This document shows positions 1-8,950 of a stretch of 47,575 nucleotides of DNA, piece by piece; position 1 is the first letter of the stretch; each line of letters opens with the position of its first letter. Position numbers and translations under genes: made by a program. A model generated the notes under the pieces. The model was not told the origin of the DNA. It did not search any database and worked only from the letters and a program-made list of their open reading frames with translations. Source of the stretch: DASSLY01 sp035689185 (GTDB taxonomy: Bacteria; Actinomycetota; Actinomycetes; Actinomycetales; Dermatophilaceae); the NCBI GenBank assembly GCA_035689185.1, contig DASSLY010000039.1, positions 1 through 47,575 of the forward strand, given 5' to 3'.

Positions 1-31
1 CCTGGTCAAGCTGGTCGGCTCCTCGCTCTAG
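1..31 (+). CDS. gap: Glyceraldehyde-3-phosphate dehydrogenase, C-terminal end (partial)
   Basis: Only the last nine codons are in the window, reading LVKLVGSSL before TAG at 29-31. This matches the usual C-terminus of type I GAPDH (…DLVKLVG.SL). The next gene on the same strand is pgk, and gap-pgk-tpiA is a very common actinobacterial order, which supports the call. The identification rests on nine residues plus context. Confidence 0.75.
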   Translation, partial: LVKLVGSSL

Positions 32-61
32 CCGCTGGCCGGGAACGGTAGGGAGAAGGCG

Positions 62-1276
62 ATGCAGACCGTCGACGACCTGGTGGCAGCGGGCGGCCTT
101 CGCGGCAAGCGGGTGCTGGTGCGCAGCGACCTCAACGTCCCGCTGGACAGTGACCGCAACATCACCGACGACGGCCGGGTCCGCGCCTCGGTGCCGACGA
201 TCAAGGCCCTCACCGGGGCGGGCGCGCGGGTGGTGGTGTGCGCCCACCTCGGCCGGCCCAAGGGCGCGCCGGAGGAAAAGTACTCTCTGGCGCCGCTCGT
301 CGGAAGGCTTTCCGAGCTGCTCGGCCAGGAGGTGAAGTTCGCCTCTGACACGGTCGGCGAGTCGGCCCAACGGGTCGTCGCCGGGCTGGCCGACGGCGAG
401 GTGGCACTGCTGGAGAACCTGCGGTTCAACCCCGGCGAGACAGCCAAGGACGAGGCGGAGCGCGGCGCCTTCGCCGACCAGCTCGCCGCGCTCGCCGACG
501 TCTTCGTCAGCGACGGCTTCGGCGTGGTCCATCGCAAGCAGGCCTCCGTGTATGACGTCGCGCAGCGGCTGCCGCACGCCGCCGGCCAGCTGGTGCTGGC
601 CGAGGTGGAGGTGCTGCGGCGGCTCACCCAGGACCCGCAACGCCCGTATGCCGTGGTGCTCGGTGGTGCCAAGGTCTCCGACAAGCTGGCGGTGATCGCG
701 AACCTGCTGAAGACGGCCGACCGGCTGCTGGTCGGCGGCGGAATGGTGTTCACCTTCCTCAAGGCCAAGGGGCACGAGGTGGGCAAGAGCCTGCTCGAAG
801 AGGACCAGGTGGACACGGTGCGCGGATACCTGTCCGAGGCGCAGGAGCGTGGGGTCGAGATCGTGCTGCCCGTCGACATCGTCGTCGCCGACGCGTTCTC
901 GGCCGACGCGGCGCACCACGTGGTAGCAGCCGAGGAGATCCCGTCCGACCGGATGGGCCTGGACATCGGGCCCAAGTCCGCCGAGCTGTTCGCCGCCAAG
1001 CTGGCGGACGCGCGCACGGTGTTCTGGAACGGGCCGATGGGCGCTTTCGAGATGGCGCCGTTCGCGGCGGGCACCCTCGCGGTCGCCCGGGCGCTGGTCG
1101 AGGCCACCGCCGCCAAGGGCACGCTCACCGTCGTCGGCGGTGGCGACTCCGCGGCCGCGGTGCGCCAGCTCGGCTTCGACGACGACCAGTTCGGCCACAT
1201 CTCCACCGGGGGCGGCGCGTCCTTGGAGTACCTGGAGGGCAAGGACCTGCCCGGCATCACCATCCTGGCCCGCTGA
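62..1276 (+). CDS. pgk: Phosphoglycerate kinase
   Basis: This cytosolic glycolytic enzyme of 404 residues transfers the acyl phosphate of 1,3-bisphosphoglycerate to ADP. The N-terminal signature RVLVRSDLNVPLD is present near residues 19-31. The C-terminal nucleotide-binding part has GGGDSAAAV and ISTGGGASLEYLEGK, both diagnostic of PGK. Length is normal for a bacterial monofunctional enzyme. The ATG at 62 is preceded by GGGAGAAGG at about 8 bp. It lies 30 bp after gap and about 100 bp before tpiA, so the three are probably co-transcribed, with a hairpin between pgk and tpiA that may trim or attenuate the message. Confidence 0.97.
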   Translation: MQTVDDLVAAGGLRGKRVLVRSDLNVPLDSDRNITDDGRVRASVPTIKALTGAGARVVVCAHLGRPKGAPEEKYSLAPLVGRLSELLGQEVKFASDTVGESAQRVVAGLADGEVALLENLRFNPGETAKDEAERGAFADQLAALADVFVSDGFGVVHRKQASVYDVAQRLPHAAGQLVLAEVEVLRRLTQDPQRPYAVVLGGAKVSDKLAVIANLLKTADRLLVGGGMVFTFLKAKGHEVGKSLLEEDQVDTVRGYLSEAQERGVEIVLPVDIVVADAFSADAAHHVVAAEEIPSDRMGLDIGPKSAELFAAKLADARTVFWNGPMGAFEMAPFAAGTLAVARALVEATAAKGTLTVVGGGDSAAAVRQLGFDDDQFGHISTGGGASLEYLEGKDLPGITILAR

Positions 1277-1281
1277 CGTGC

Positions 1282-1318
1282 CAGAACGTGGTCGCGCCCA
1301 GGGCCCGACCACGTTCTG
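1282..1318 (+). terminator. Strong hairpin between pgk and tpiA
   Basis: Perfect 13-bp arms CAGAACGTGGTCG (1282-1294) and CGACCACGTTCTG (1306-1318) enclose an 11-nt loop that can itself pair partly. There is no T-run after it, so it may be a GC-rich actinobacterial terminator, an attenuator, or an RNA-processing site that separates pgk from tpiA. The function is inferred; the inverted repeat is seen directly. Confidence 0.6.
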
Positions 1319-1375
1319 ACATGTCGAGGTGGCCACGTCAACCGACCCGCACGACCCGACCGGACGGCATACCAG

Positions 1376-2173
1376 ATGAGCGACACCCGCACCCCGCTGA
1401 TGGCGGGCAACTGGAAGATGAACCTGGACCACCTCCAGGGCACCCACCTGGTGCAGAAGCTGGACTGGCTGCTGCGCGACGCCAAGCACGACTACGGTGC
1501 CGCGGAGGTGGCGGTGCTGCCTCCGTTCACCGACCTGCGCAGCGTGCAGACCCTGGTCGAGGGCGACAAGCTGGAACTGAGGTACGGAGCGCAGGACCTG
1601 TCGGCTCACGACGCCGGGGCCTACACCGGGGAGATCTCGGGGGCGTTCCTGGCCAAGCTCGGCTGCACCTACGTGGTCATCGGGCACAGCGAGCGCCGGG
1701 AGTACCACCACGAGGGCGACGACCTGGTCAACGCGAAGATCCAGGCGGCGTACCGGCACGGGCTGACCCCCATCTTCTGCTGCGGCGAGGGCCTGGACGT
1801 CCGCAAGGCCGGTGACCAGGTGTCGCACACGCTGGCCCAGGTGGACGCGGCGCTGGCGGGGATCGCCGAGGAGCAGGTGGGGTCCATCGTCGTGGCCTAC
1901 GAGCCGATCTGGGCTATCGGGACCGGCGAGGTCGCCACCCCGGCGGACGCACAGGAGGTCTGCTCGGCCATCCGGGGCCGGCTGGCGCAGCTGTACTCCC
2001 AGCAGGTCGCCGACGGCGTCCGGGTGCTGTACGGCGGGTCGGTCAAGGCCAGCAATGTCGCCGCGATCATGGCCGAGGAGGACGTGGACGGTGCGCTGGT
2101 GGGTGGCGCCTCCATCCAGGTGGAGGAGTTCGCCTCGATCGCGCGGTACCGCGAGCATCTTCGGACCAGCTGA
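1376..2173 (+). CDS. tpiA: Triosephosphate isomerase
   Basis: Interconverts dihydroxyacetone phosphate and glyceraldehyde 3-phosphate in the cytosol. The 265-residue protein has all TIM signatures: GNWKMN near residues 11-16 (catalytic Lys), IGHSERR with the catalytic His near residue 102, and AYEPIWAIGTG with the catalytic Glu and flexible loop. It ends with the YGGSVK and GALVGGASI phosphate-binding segments. Length is typical. It follows pgk by 99 bp and precedes secG by 55 bp, the standard actinobacterial gap-pgk-tpiA-secG arrangement. Confidence 0.97.
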   Translation: MSDTRTPLMAGNWKMNLDHLQGTHLVQKLDWLLRDAKHDYGAAEVAVLPPFTDLRSVQTLVEGDKLELRYGAQDLSAHDAGAYTGEISGAFLAKLGCTYVVIGHSERREYHHEGDDLVNAKIQAAYRHGLTPIFCCGEGLDVRKAGDQVSHTLAQVDAALAGIAEEQVGSIVVAYEPIWAIGTGEVATPADAQEVCSAIRGRLAQLYSQQVADGVRVLYGGSVKASNVAAIMAEEDVDGALVGGASIQVEEFASIARYREHLRTS

Positions 2174-2228
2174 GACGCAGGTATGCTGGCAGACGGTCTG
2201 GTATCAACGATCGTCGACAGGAACCCTG

Positions 2229-2474
2229 GTGGAAGCAGTCAAGATCGGCCTGCAGGTGCTGCTGGTGCTGGGCGGGTTGTTCCTGACCCTGCTCATCCTG
2301 CTGCACAAGGGCAAGGGTGGCGGGCTGTCGGACATGTTCGGGGGCGGGATGTCCAGCACCATGGGCGGGTCCTCGGTGGCCGAGCGCAACCTGGATCGGT
2401 TCACGGTGGCCGTGGGCCTGGTCTGGTTGGCCTGCATCGTCGGCTTGGGTCTGATCGAGCGCTTCTCCGCCTGA
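2229..2474 (+). CDS. secG: Preprotein translocase subunit SecG
   Basis: Small integral membrane subunit of the SecYEG channel, 81 residues. Two hydrophobic helices (about residues 3-22 and 55-76) flank a glycine-rich cytoplasmic loop, HKGKGGGLSDMFGGG, the SecG hallmark, followed by the conserved AERNLDR. I chose GTG 2229 because it begins just before the first helix (VEAVKIGLQVLLVLGG); upstream in-frame sequence is tpiA reading-frame shadow. Position after tpiA is conserved in actinobacteria. Confidence 0.93.
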   Translation: MEAVKIGLQVLLVLGGLFLTLLILLHKGKGGGLSDMFGGGMSSTMGGSSVAERNLDRFTVAVGLVWLACIVGLGLIERFSA

Positions 2475-2560
2475 TCGGCCGGTCCGGCGAGTCCCCCAAC
2501 CCTCAAGCCACGCGGCACCCGCCGGTCGCCGCGTCCTGGTCGCACACGAAGGAGTGACAG

Positions 2561-2911
2561 GTGGCAGGTGGCAACGCGATCCGCGGCAGCCGAGTCGGCG
2601 CCGGGCCGATGGGTGAGGCGGAGCGGGGCGACACCGCCCCCCGCGTCTTCGTCTCCTACTGGTGCACCAACGGGCACGAGACCCGGCCCAGCTTCGCCGA
2701 GGAGCCTGGCCTGACGGTCCCGGAGATGTGGGACTGCCCGCGGTGCGGTTTCCCGGCCGGCCAGGACCAGGCCAACCCGCCCACCCCGCCGCGGGTCGAG
2801 CCGTACAAGACCCACCTGGCCTACGTGAAGGAGCGGCGCAGCGACGCCGACGGGCAGGCCATCCTGGACGAGGCGCTGAGCACTCTGCGGGGCCGAGGGC
2901 TGATTCGCTAG
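2561..2911 (+). CDS. rbpA: RNA polymerase-binding protein RbpA
   Basis: Actinobacterial general transcription factor that binds the principal sigma factor and RNA polymerase and stabilises the open complex. The 116-residue protein has the family features: N-terminal AIRGSRVGA tail, a compact core with VSYWCTNGHETRPSFAEE and WDCPRCGFPAG (Cys35, His39, Cys59, Cys62 placed like a zinc site), and the basic C-terminal HLAYVKERRSDADG sigma-interaction region. The GTG start at 2561 has AAGGAG at 2549-2554. Its TAG stop lies in the palindrome CTAG (2908-2911), which also gives the TAG stop of the opposing gene. Confidence 0.95.
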   Translation: MAGGNAIRGSRVGAGPMGEAERGDTAPRVFVSYWCTNGHETRPSFAEEPGLTVPEMWDCPRCGFPAGQDQANPPTPPRVEPYKTHLAYVKERRSDADGQAILDEALSTLRGRGLIR

Positions 2912-3702
2912 CGGCGCCCGGCCTCTTCATCCAGCGGGTGCCGGGGCCGGGACCCGGGCCGCAGCCGGACCACCCGGCCGCGCAGGTCGACCTCGGCCAC
3001 GTCGGGCCACGGGGCCCGCAGCTCACGCCGGTGCAGGAAGCGCACCAGCTTGCCCACCAGCCACGGACCCTGGTGCCGGTCGCGGTTGTAGCCGAGCACC
3101 GAACCGGTGCCTCGCGGCCCGAAGCTGAGGTCGGTCACCACGATGGCGCCGACCCGGTCGCCGTCCCAGCGGAGGTCGGCGTGCACGTCGTTCACCCCGC
3201 CGAGCGCCCGGCCGTCGGCGTCGCGCACCTGACACTGCAGCAGCTGGCCCAAAGAGACCAGCTCGCCGCTGACCGGCAGCACCGGCGATTCGAACCGGTA
3301 TGCCGGGCGGCTGTCGTCCTCTCCCGAACCGGGGATGGGGGCGATGACGTGCTCGCGCAGCCAGTTCTCCGCGCCGAAGGAGGCCTCCAGCCGCCGCGCC
3401 GCCGGGGCGGTGACGGCCACGGCCGAGGTGATCGCGGTGATCTCGCCCACCGGGACCAGGCCACTACGGGCGTCCTCGCCCGGGTGCAGCCGGCGCCAGC
3501 CTGCCACCGTCCAGGCGCCGAGCCGGCCCGGCCAGCGGTGGCCCAGTGAGCCCACCCCGACGCACAGCGCCACCACGGCGCAGCCCTGGGAGTGCAGGTC
3601 CAGGCCGATGTCGTCGACGTTGCCGACCGGCGCGTCGTCGGGGTCGACCACCTGGTGGTCGAGCAGGCGCAGGACGACGTCGACCCGAGCCGGCCTGCTC
3701 AC
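2908..3702 (-). CDS. PRC-barrel-like protein coupled to the NRAMP-related transporter
   Basis: 264 residues, soluble, no signal peptide. Two similar segments can be seen: near the N-terminus RLLDHQVVDPDDAPVGNVDD, and around residues 145-200 LLQCQVRDADGRALGGVNDVHADL. Both have the D-x2-G-x2-[VL]-G-x-V-x-D pattern of PRC-barrel domains. The C-terminal part is rich in Arg and predicted to be a small beta/alpha domain. The start is GTG 3702, overlapping the transporter stop by 4 bp (GTGA), so translation is coupled. By context it may be a regulatory or scaffold subunit for the transporter. The PRC assignment is by motif only and moderate. Confidence 0.6.
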   Translation of the reverse strand: MSRPARVDVVLRLLDHQVVDPDDAPVGNVDDIGLDLHSQGCAVVALCVGVGSLGHRWPGRLGAWTVAGWRRLHPGEDARSGLVPVGEITAITSAVAVTAPAARRLEASFGAENWLREHVIAPIPGSGEDDSRPAYRFESPVLPVSGELVSLGQLLQCQVRDADGRALGGVNDVHADLRWDGDRVGAIVVTDLSFGPRGTGSVLGYNRDRHQGPWLVGKLVRFLHRRELRAPWPDVAEVDLRGRVVRLRPGSRPRHPLDEEAGRR

Positions 3703-4928
3703 TGGCCGGCCTTGGTCAGCAGCATGAGCGGGATCGCAGCCACGGCCGCGACCACGACCACGACCAGGTAGACCGTGCCCAGCCCGTTCGCGAGCCGGCC
3801 GTTGACGTGCCGACCCATGTAGTCGCGGTCGTTGGCCACCACCAGGATCGGGAAGTAGGTCAGCGGGAGCGCGACCGCGCTGAACACCACGGAGTACTCG
3901 GTGAGCATGATCGGGTCCACCGTGGTGAGCAGCACCGCGACTGCCGCCACCGTGCTGAGCAGCACGACGACGTGGAAGCGCGCCGCTTTCACCGGCTTGA
4001 CGAACTTGCCCCACCGCCAGCCGAAGTACTGGCTCACGCTGTAGCCCACCGACAGCCCCGTCTCGCAGGCGGCTCCGAACGTGGCGGCGAAGAAGCCGAC
4101 GAGCACGACGGCCAGGCCCAGCTTCCCGGCGCCCACGACGACCGGCAGGGCGACCTGGCCCAGGGTGTCCACTTGCACTCCGAGAGGCCCCAGCACGAGC
4201 GCGGTCGAGGCCGCGATGGCGACGGACAGGATGCCCCCGAGCGGGAATCCGAGGAACACGTTGAGCCGCATGGTCCGCAGGCTGTCGGCGGTCCACCCCT
4301 CCTCGACCCCGCCGGAGGAGAAGAAGAACACCTCGTATGGCGTCATGGCCGCACCGAACAGCCCGACCGCGTAGTACAGGTAGGTGGTGTGCCCCTCGCT
4401 CGCGGGCACAGTGGGACGCAGCATGTCCGCAGCCAGCGCCGACCAGTCCGGTCCGAGCTGCCAGACGGCCACCGCGAACACGACCAGCGCCAGGCCGAGT
4501 AGGCCGAAGACGTTCTCCAGCACGGCGAACTTCACCCGCCACAGGACCAGCCACACCGCGGCCCCGACGACCGGCATCCACAAGTAGCTGTTCACGCTCG
4601 TCGCCAGCTCCAGGGCCAGCGCGACCCCGCCGATCTCGGCGACGAAGGTCAGGAAGGTGACCGCCATCGAGGCGAGCAGGTTGGCCAGCCCCATCCGCGG
4701 GCCGAGCCGTTCCCGGACCAGGTCGAAGACGGCCCGGCCGGTCACCGCGGCGACCCGGCCGCTCATCTCGGCGAAGACGCAGATGCCGACGACCCCGACC
4801 ACCACGACCCACACCAGCGACAGCCCGAACCGTGAGCCGACCAGCGCGTTGGTGACCATGTCGCCGATGTCGACGAAGCCGCCGATGGCGGTGAGGACGC
4901 CGAGGGCGACCGCGAAGACCTTCTTCAC
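3699..4928 (-). CDS. NRAMP-related divalent metal transporter (possible Mg2+-type NRMT)
   Basis: Polytopic membrane protein of 409 residues with about 11 helices and the NRAMP/SLC11 layout. The two metal-site motifs differ from Mn2+/Fe2+ NRAMPs. Helix 1 reads GGFVDIGDMVT (Asp20…Asp23) instead of DPGN, and helix 6 reads AAMTPYEVFFFSSG (around residues 193-206) instead of MPH(N). Loss of the helix-6 Met-Pro-His motif and an acidic residue in place of the Asn of DPGN are what I recall for the bacterial NRMT branch that carries Mg2+; the substrate is therefore inferred. The GTG start at 4928 overlaps the lipoprotein stop by 4 bp, and its own stop overlaps the next start by 4 bp. Confidence 0.82.
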   Translation of the reverse strand: MKKVFAVALGVLTAIGGFVDIGDMVTNALVGSRFGLSLVWVVVVGVVGICVFAEMSGRVAAVTGRAVFDLVRERLGPRMGLANLLASMAVTFLTFVAEIGGVALALELATSVNSYLWMPVVGAAVWLVLWRVKFAVLENVFGLLGLALVVFAVAVWQLGPDWSALAADMLRPTVPASEGHTTYLYYAVGLFGAAMTPYEVFFFSSGGVEEGWTADSLRTMRLNVFLGFPLGGILSVAIAASTALVLGPLGVQVDTLGQVALPVVVGAGKLGLAVVLVGFFAATFGAACETGLSVGYSVSQYFGWRWGKFVKPVKAARFHVVVLLSTVAAVAVLLTTVDPIMLTEYSVVFSAVALPLTYFPILVVANDRDYMGRHVNGRLANGLGTVYLVVVVVAAVAAIPLMLLTKAGQ

Positions 4929-5371
4929 GAGAGCCGCTCGCTCAGCCCGGCAAGCTCGCCGAGCACCTGACGGAGCTGCCCGGCGGCCGCCGCGCGCCCG
5001 GCTGCGTCGTCGCGGCGCAAGGCGATCCGGGCCGCGGCGATCGCGTCGTCCGCGTCGCCCAGCGCGGTCATCACCGCGGCTCGCACGGGGTCGAGCGCCG
5101 GGGACGGCGGTTGGACCGACCCGAACGACGCCTCGAGCGGCGCGATCGCGTCCTCGGCCTCGCTGACGACGACCTCGGCGGCTTGGTCGGTCACCCGGCG
5201 ACGGTCCACCTGTGCCAGGACCAGCGCGACGGTCTGGGCCTCGCTCTGCGCGGACTGGACGGCCGCCGTGGCGTCATCGCGGTAGTGGCCTGCGCTGCGC
5301 GCCGGGACGACGCAGCCGCCGAGCAGCAGCGCCAGCCCCAGCGTCAGCGCCGGCGCAGCACGAACCAGCAC
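4925..5371 (-). CDS. Predicted lipoprotein, helical
   Basis: 148 residues if started at GTG 5371. A short signal peptide (LVRAAPALTLGLALLLGGC) ends in a lipobox LLGGC, with Cys20 as the expected lipidated residue, so the protein should be anchored outside the membrane. The mature part is Ala/Asp/Arg rich and strongly helical, with no recognised domain. A longer start at ATG 5422 would add 17 residues before the signal and is less likely. It is translationally coupled to the transporter (GTGA overlap), suggesting an accessory role in metal uptake, but its function is not known. Confidence 0.7.
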   Translation of the reverse strand: MLVRAAPALTLGLALLLGGCVVPARSAGHYRDDATAAVQSAQSEAQTVALVLAQVDRRRVTDQAAEVVVSEAEDAIAPLEASFGSVQPPSPALDPVRAAVMTALGDADDAIAAARIALRRDDAAGRAAAAGQLRQVLGELAGLSERLS

Positions 5372-5433
5372 AGCACGCCCACGAAGGCGGCAGACATCAG
5401 CCACGCCAGCCCCAGCGGCCATCCTTCGACCAC
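5344..5433 (-). CDS. Possible 29-residue single-helix membrane protein
   Basis: From GTG 5433 the frame encodes a short protein with one hydrophobic helix (WPLGLAWLMSAAFVGVLCWFV) and a positively charged end LRRR, a plausible type-I-like membrane anchor. The frame is the same as pgl and is open from the pgl stop (5476-5478) to 5344, 43 codons without a stop. It overlaps the start of the lipoprotein gene by 28 bp in another frame. No clear ribosome binding site is visible. Codon choice (GTG, CTG, GCC, TTC) looks coding. It could be a real microprotein, a readthrough tail of Pgl, or chance. Confidence 0.35.
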   Translation of the reverse strand: MVEGWPLGLAWLMSAAFVGVLCWFVLRRR

Positions 5434-5475
5434 CTCGTCACCGTCCCCGTTCCTCGGTCCCCAACCCGCGCCCGC

Positions 5476-6267
5476 TCACGGGCTGGCCGGCCGGACCAGG
5501 GCAGGCGGCACGTGCGCCGCCGCCTCGCGGTCCAGCAGCCAGATGGTGGACCGGACGCCGTGCACACCTGCCGCGGGGGCCTGCAGCTCACCAGCGCCGG
5601 ATAGGGCAAGCGCCACCGCGCCGGCCTTGTCCGCGCCGGCCACCAGGAACCACACGTCCCGGGCGGCACACAGCGCCGGGAAGGTCAGCGAGATGCGCAG
5701 CGGCGGCGGCTTCGGGGCGCCGCGGACCGCGACCACGCTGGCGTCCCGTTCGTGCAGGGCCGGGTGCTCGGGGAAGAGCGAGGCCACGTGGGCGTCCGGG
5801 CCTACCCCCAGCATCAGCACGTCGAACACCGGGACCGGATGCCCCGCGGGCGCCGCGGCGGCCAGCTCGGCGGCATACCGGCGCGCGGCCGCGTCGGCGT
5901 CGGGGCCGTCGGGCCCGTCCGTCGCCGGCATGGCGTGCAGCCGGTCCGGGTCGAGCGAGCCAGAGCCGGCCAGCAGGTCCAGCAGCGCCTCGCGGGCCTG
6001 GGTCTCGTTTCGGTCCGGGTCACCGCTGGGCAGGAACCGCTCGTCGCCCCACCACAGGTCCAGGTGCCGCCAGTCGACGGCGTCCCGAGCGGCCGACCGG
6101 CCCAGGCTGACCAGAACCGCGGCGCCCATCGACCCGCCGGTCAGCACCACGTCGGCGCGCCCGCGGCTGGCCTGGGCGTCAACCACAGCGGTCACCAGGC
6201 GGGCGGCGGCCGCGTCGGCGAGCAGCGCCTTGTCCCGGTGGACCACCACCTGAGGGCCGCGCGTCAC
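5476..6267 (-). CDS. pgl: 6-phosphogluconolactonase
   Basis: Hydrolyses 6-phosphogluconolactone in the oxidative pentose phosphate pathway. The 263-residue protein has the SugP/DevB-type fold motifs: LTGGSMGAAVL near residue 41, DLWWGDERFLPSGDPDRNE near residue 72, and LMLGVGPDAHVASLFP with the catalytic His region near residue 157. Length is normal. The start is GTG 6267, overlapping the opcA TGA by 4 bp. The order zwf-opcA-pgl is the conserved actinobacterial one, and these three enzymes act in sequence. Confidence 0.95.
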   Translation of the reverse strand: MTRGPQVVVHRDKALLADAAAARLVTAVVDAQASRGRADVVLTGGSMGAAVLVSLGRSAARDAVDWRHLDLWWGDERFLPSGDPDRNETQAREALLDLLAGSGSLDPDRLHAMPATDGPDGPDADAAARRYAAELAAAAPAGHPVPVFDVLMLGVGPDAHVASLFPEHPALHERDASVVAVRGAPKPPPLRISLTFPALCAARDVWFLVAGADKAGAVALALSGAGELQAPAAGVHGVRSTIWLLDREAAAHVPPALVRPASP

Positions 6268-7408
6268 GTCCGGCGGCTCGGCTTCTGGGGCGTGGCCGTC
6301 GCCTCGGCGAGCTGCTCGGCGGCGGCCTGCTTGACCTCTTCCGTCGAGGGCTTGCCGGAGACCGGGGGGTGCTCCACCATGGCGGCGCTGGACTGGCGGT
6401 CGGCCGAGCGGGCGATCCTGCGGGAGGCCCGCCGGGCCTCGACCAGCGACGGTGCCTCGCCCTCGGCGACGGCCTGGCTGGCGGTCATCGACCCGCGCGA
6501 GCCGACCTTGGTCAGGCCCCGGGTCAGGGTCTCGGCGTAGATCTCGTCCGGGTCGAGGCGGCGCAGCTCGTCGGCCAGGCACTCGGCCAGCCCGCGTTTG
6601 GCCAGGCTGATCCTGCGCACCGGCTGGCCGGGCTGGGTGAGGGTGGCGACCGACCCGTCGGGCCGCACCAAGTCGACGTCCCCGCTCTTGCGTTCCAGCC
6701 GCACACTGAGCAACCCGCTGCCGGCGCGGGCCCGGGCACGCCGCACCGGGCAGCGCAAGGTGTTCGCCAGCCACGCGGCCAGCAGGTCGGTCGACGGCGA
6801 GTCGACGCCGCCCGTCACGGTCGCCTCGCTGACCGGCTCGTACGGCGGCTGGTCCAGCGCGGCGGCGAGCAGGCCGCGCCAGAGCGTGGTCCGGGTCCAG
6901 GCGAGGTCGGTGTCGCCGGGTGCGTACGTGGCGGCCCGGCGGTGCAGCTCCCGGATCGCCGAGCGGGCCTCGGCGGCGTCGGTGATCCGGCGCTGGGCCA
7001 TCCGGCCGATGAGGTCCGCGCTCAGGTCGGGGGGCGCCTCCTTGGGCCACCAGGCCACGATGGGGGAGTCCGGCAGCAGGAGCGGCAGCACCACACTCTG
7101 CCCGTGCGCGGCCAGCTGGCCGTACAGCCGGATGATCACGACCTCGCTGGCGCCGGCGTCGCCGCCGACGCGGATCTGCGCGTCCAGCCGGTTGGCTCCT
7201 CGCCGGTTGCCGGCGATGACGGCGATGATCCGGCAGGGGTGCTGGCGGCTGGCGTCGTTCGCGGTCTCGATCGCCTCGTCCGCGTCGGTCTCGTTGATCA
7301 CGACCACCAGGGTCAGCACCCGGGACAGGGCCATCGCGCCGACGTCGCTGCGGACCTGCACCAGCTTGCGGCTGATCGCCGAGGTGGACGTGCTGGGCAG
7401 GTCGACGA

Positions 7409-7412
<4 letters not shown>
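6264..7412 (-). CDS. opcA: Glucose-6-phosphate dehydrogenase assembly protein OpcA
   Basis: 382-residue protein required in cyanobacteria and actinobacteria for full activity of the adjacent G6PDH (Zwf). Family features seen are the N-terminal SAISRKLVQVRSD, the RIIAVIAG and SEVVIIRLYG strands, and the very characteristic LPDSPIVAWWP segment around residues 117-127. The C-terminal 60 residues are a low-complexity Ala/Ser/Glu tail. GTG 7412 is chosen because it overlaps the zwf stop by 4 bp and begins with the conserved VIVDLPSTST. Confidence 0.94.

Positions 7413-8946
<1,534 letters not shown>

Positions 8947-8950
<4 letters not shown>

Noticed and set aside
28..1485. 485-codon open frame antisense to pgk
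   Set aside because: It mirrors the pgk codon structure and has Ser/Arg/Ala-rich shadow composition with no domain; pgk is certain on the other strand.
2908..3702. Reading the PRC-barrel protein as a larger 634-residue protein
   Set aside because: The first 370 codons are a shadow of the transporter gene in another frame; the GTGA overlap gives the natural start.
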